Origin: Setomelanomma holmii
Lineage: Eukaryota; Ascomycota; Dothideomycetes; Pleosporales; Phaeosphaeriaceae
Direction of reading: 5' to 3'
Assembly: GCA_010015745.1 (NCBI GenBank)
Contig: ML978224.1
Coordinates: 62,001-126,000, forward strand
Length of the DNA stretch: 64,000 nt
Shown here: positions 61,403-64,000 of the stretch, in pieces
How the letters are laid out: every line of letters begins with the position of its first letter
Position numbering within the stretch: position 1 is the first letter of the stretch
The notes under the pieces: model-generated
Told to the model about the DNA's origin: nothing
The model's database searches: none
The model's input: the letters and a program-made list of their open reading frames with translations, nothing else
Program-made: the position numbers and the translations under genes

Positions 61403-64000
61403 AATGCAACATAAGATGGCACAGTCCTTCCCTTGGAGGGTGGACCGCGGCGTCTATGCACCATGCAGTCTCAAGGCGATACCTGCAATTGAGCGACCGT
61501 CATCACCAGTCCAGCACCCTCTTGCGGTCGAGGGCTCCAGAAATATTTGGATAGGTTTAGCGAAAGGGCTATGAAGAGGCTGCGCTGCCAGTTCCTTCCT
61601 ATCTCGAAACGATGACATCAACGCTTGCCAGCAATCGGTCCCGTATGTCTAGATCTCGGTACAACATTGCCAAAGCGACACGAAGCGGGCACCCGCAGCA
61701 TGTTACCTTTTCGCCCTGCATCTGGAGGCACCACTATTTTGATTCTTGCGCGGTCCACAGCATCGTACTGATTTGGGCTGTCCATCAAAGAGACGATATC
61801 ATGTCCGGAAAACTGTTTACCTTCAGCAGAATATCCTACGCCCGGAAGCGAGGCGGAAACGGGCTTTGATATCCGGATGTTTCGCTGAAGCCGTTTGGGC
61901 TGCTGAATATTCAGCACTGCGAACGATATCGAACATATGGACGCTACGCAAACTCGACGCCTTCCGTCAGCCTGTTGTCTCAACAAAGATGACTTTGTGC
62001 CCTGCAAATGTCCTTCGCAAGTGGACTTTAAGCTCGGGCTTCTTACGGCTTCGAAGGCTTCTTCAAGGCGTACTCACTTATAGCGCATTCCATGTAAACG
62101 AAAGGAGATACCATTCGCCTAAAAATCCGTCGAAACGCGACAACCGAACACTACTCGATGCCAGAAGCTTCACCCGGCTTTGCAGTTATCTCAACTGGTC
62201 CCCTCCCAGTCCTCATGCCGCGATATTCAGCCCAAAGCACGGAAAGCATCGGCTGAATCTCCAGTATCACCAGCACGGCCTTGACAAAAGAAAGTCTGAC
62301 ATCTGCTGTCCCACCGCACGTTTGTGACAGAGTGGTGCAACAGGTATCAGCTCGCTTGCCAGAACAGAGACGCACAGGCTGCTCATATCCTTCACTTTCG
62401 AGTAGCTCGCCCTGAAAGTGCAGTGAAGTAGGCCTCATCTTCAAAGCATACTTCGTAGATCCATCGACTGCTTCTGCGAACGTGGGCTGATTAGCGACCC
62501 GGCTGCCGACCGTGGAGGATCGCATGGCATGTTGTTGACTACTTCTCTCAATACTATCCCAAACCTCTCATCTGGAATCATGCTAGTAATCGAAAATCAG
62601 TCCATAGTTGCGTGCAAAGCGATTGTACCTTGGCCGCAAATTCCGGCCGCGCTTGACGCAGCGTCTCTCAATTGCATTGTCTTGCAACGACTTAACGAGG
62701 ACATGAGGCACCATAGCACTCGATCCGCTTTCCCATGCACTCTTTACGGATGAGTTATGGCTGACAGGTGATGTGCAGCGCCAAACCCCAATGTCGGATC
62801 AAAATGTCATCAGCGACCGCGAGCTTTACCCAATATGGAGGTGTCGTATTCAGTCTACGACGCCAGTTTCTCGAACTTGAGGCTGCCCTTTCGACGCTAT
62901 TCTCTCGATAAACAATCCTACAGCAGGCTTCACGCGTCCAGGGCCATCACTGCTTGATTTGGTAGCAGTTGCATCTTGTCCTACCTCCCGGACCACTCAA
63001 TTTGTTTCAAGATTGCGTGCTTTGTTGGGGTGCTCAACTGCAGTCATTCATCCAATTCAATCCCATGGTCGTGTCCGGGACTATCCTCTACCAAAAGAGC
63101 CTGGATTACATTCTGAAGAGGCCGACATTCATGATCTCATACGAAGAGGGTGCAACCGCTCGCATCGTGCGAGTGTAGCACAAGCTTTAGAGCGTGTGTG
63201 CAGCGATATGGGTACCAAACCAGAACCCGCCTGCAATCCAGCCGCACAGCAGGCGAAGTGCCGCTCAATCGACAGTTTCGACAGAACTCCAACTTAAGCC
63301 CAGTCTTGGCTCTACGTTTGTCTGCGTCTTGATTGAGCCTAGTCGAGTCTGGTCATATCTTTGATTAGACCATGGAATGTCAGTCAATATAGGCCGAATT
63401 TCATCCTTAGTGGGCCTCTTCCAGTGACTTCAAATGGCTTACTTCACTATATCACTTTACCCTGCCTGTTGCAAAGCAGACATGACGGCGAGCGCGGCAT
63501 GTTGTGCGACTCGTTCTGCTTGGCAACAACGCATCCTTGTCATTTTCGAGTCTGCGGCACGACGTACAAACTGCTAATTCATCGCTATAGTTCAGGCACG
63601 GAATACCTGTGTTCACCTTCTTCGCGAAGGTGCTATGTCCGTTCATCTGGGATCTATCGGCGCACGTGCTATCTCCGACCTCCAAAGCATCTGTCCTTCG
63701 AACATGTCGGACCACGGGCATCACACAACATGCTTGAAAGCAATGCTACAATTGCCACACCTGTCATAACCCTCTGGGGTTGGCTGCTTCCTGTCCAGCG
63801 ACGTGCTGACCAGGGCACTATCATCGTTCGTCCCGCCTTGAACTCCTGAAGATGTCATTTCCTCTACGACATCCCGCACGGTGGTCCCAAAGTCACAGAC
63901 GAGATAAGTCCGAGCATGTATAAATATTGCCTCTAGTAACGATCTGTGAGCTCAGTCTTGCATCATATATTCATTTCGAATCAAGTTGCAAAGCTCGCAG
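61401..64000. other. 2.6 kb without a recognisable gene, possible relics
   Basis: Short frames only. On the minus strand around 61900-62040 (LRRTFAGHKVIFVETTG, stop, RKASSLRSVHMFDIVRSAEY) and 62290-62520 (KYALKMRPTSLHFQGELLES) there are protein-like pieces split by stops and frame changes, suggesting a decayed gene that I cannot name. Nothing is seen beyond about 62.6 kb. Confidence 0.4.

Noticed and set aside
61338..61574. Frame with a run of prolines
   Set aside because: Produced entirely by the poly-C tract; no other coding sign.
1..64000. tRNA, rRNA, CRISPR or origin sequences
   Set aside because: None could be supported by reading both strands. CRISPR is not expected in a eukaryotic nuclear sequence.

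Overview
The window is nuclear DNA from a filamentous ascomycete. Genes are broken by short GT-AG introns (about 45 to 150 nt, often with a CTAAC-like branch site), both strands are used without operons, and the protein set is eukaryotic: RNA polymerase II subunit Rpb9, ribosomal protein eS24, mRNA guanylyltransferase, Atg3, Set9 and Bud4. A Fot1/pogo transposon relic with RIP-like nonsense changes also fits Pezizomycotina. Dothideomycetes is my best guess from the overall look of the proteins; this is inference only.

Layout. 0.2-2.3 kb: a decayed Fot1/pogo element with both inverted repeats. 2.3-7.8 kb: a gene-poor accessory stretch with a broken zinc-knuckle gene, a two-exon coiled-coil protein and a tandem pair of diverged small paralogues. 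7.9-48.9 kb: a dense housekeeping block: mrh4 (-), bud4 (+), a Met/Gly-rich protein (+), an unknown protein (-), pin1/ess1 (-), rpb9 (+), mitochondrial uL14m (-), set9 (+), twinfilin (+), a decayed small gene (-), an arrestin (-), cbp3 (+), the capping guanylyltransferase (+), a Jsn1-type PUF protein (-), swc2/vps72 (+), rps24 (-), an eEF2 lysine methyltransferase (+) and an ECL1-family protein (+). 49.3-54.1 kb: a second accessory stretch with two small variant-RING proteins, a repeat protein carrying an in-frame stop, two unknown genes and an NmrA-like pseudogene. 55.4-61.0 kb: a DUF3445/heme-dependent N-demethylase-like protein, a Baeyer-Villiger-type flavin monooxygenase and atg3. 61.0-64.0 kb: a 39-nt poly-C tract and about 2.6 kb without a recognisable gene.

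Genes working together. Several divergent pairs share one short promoter: mrh4/bud4, pin1/rpb9, uL14m/set9, arrestin/cbp3 and rps24/eEF2-methyltransferase. Three of these join a mitochondrial or translation gene to a gene-expression or growth gene. The rest is ordinary eukaryotic gene order with no evident pathway, except possibly the redox genes at 53-60 kb.

Most notable: an unusually long rpb9 intron that stays open in frame and would swap the second zinc ribbon for a new Cys-rich acidic tail; a KEE repeat inside the helicase core of mrh4; a transposase frame broken by an exact 17-bp tandem duplication; and a zinc-knuckle frame split by a 137-bp segment with CACGTG, CCAAT and TATA motifs. 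Exon boundaries were read by eye from splice consensus, phase and family knowledge. No alignment, RNA-seq or database search was run.
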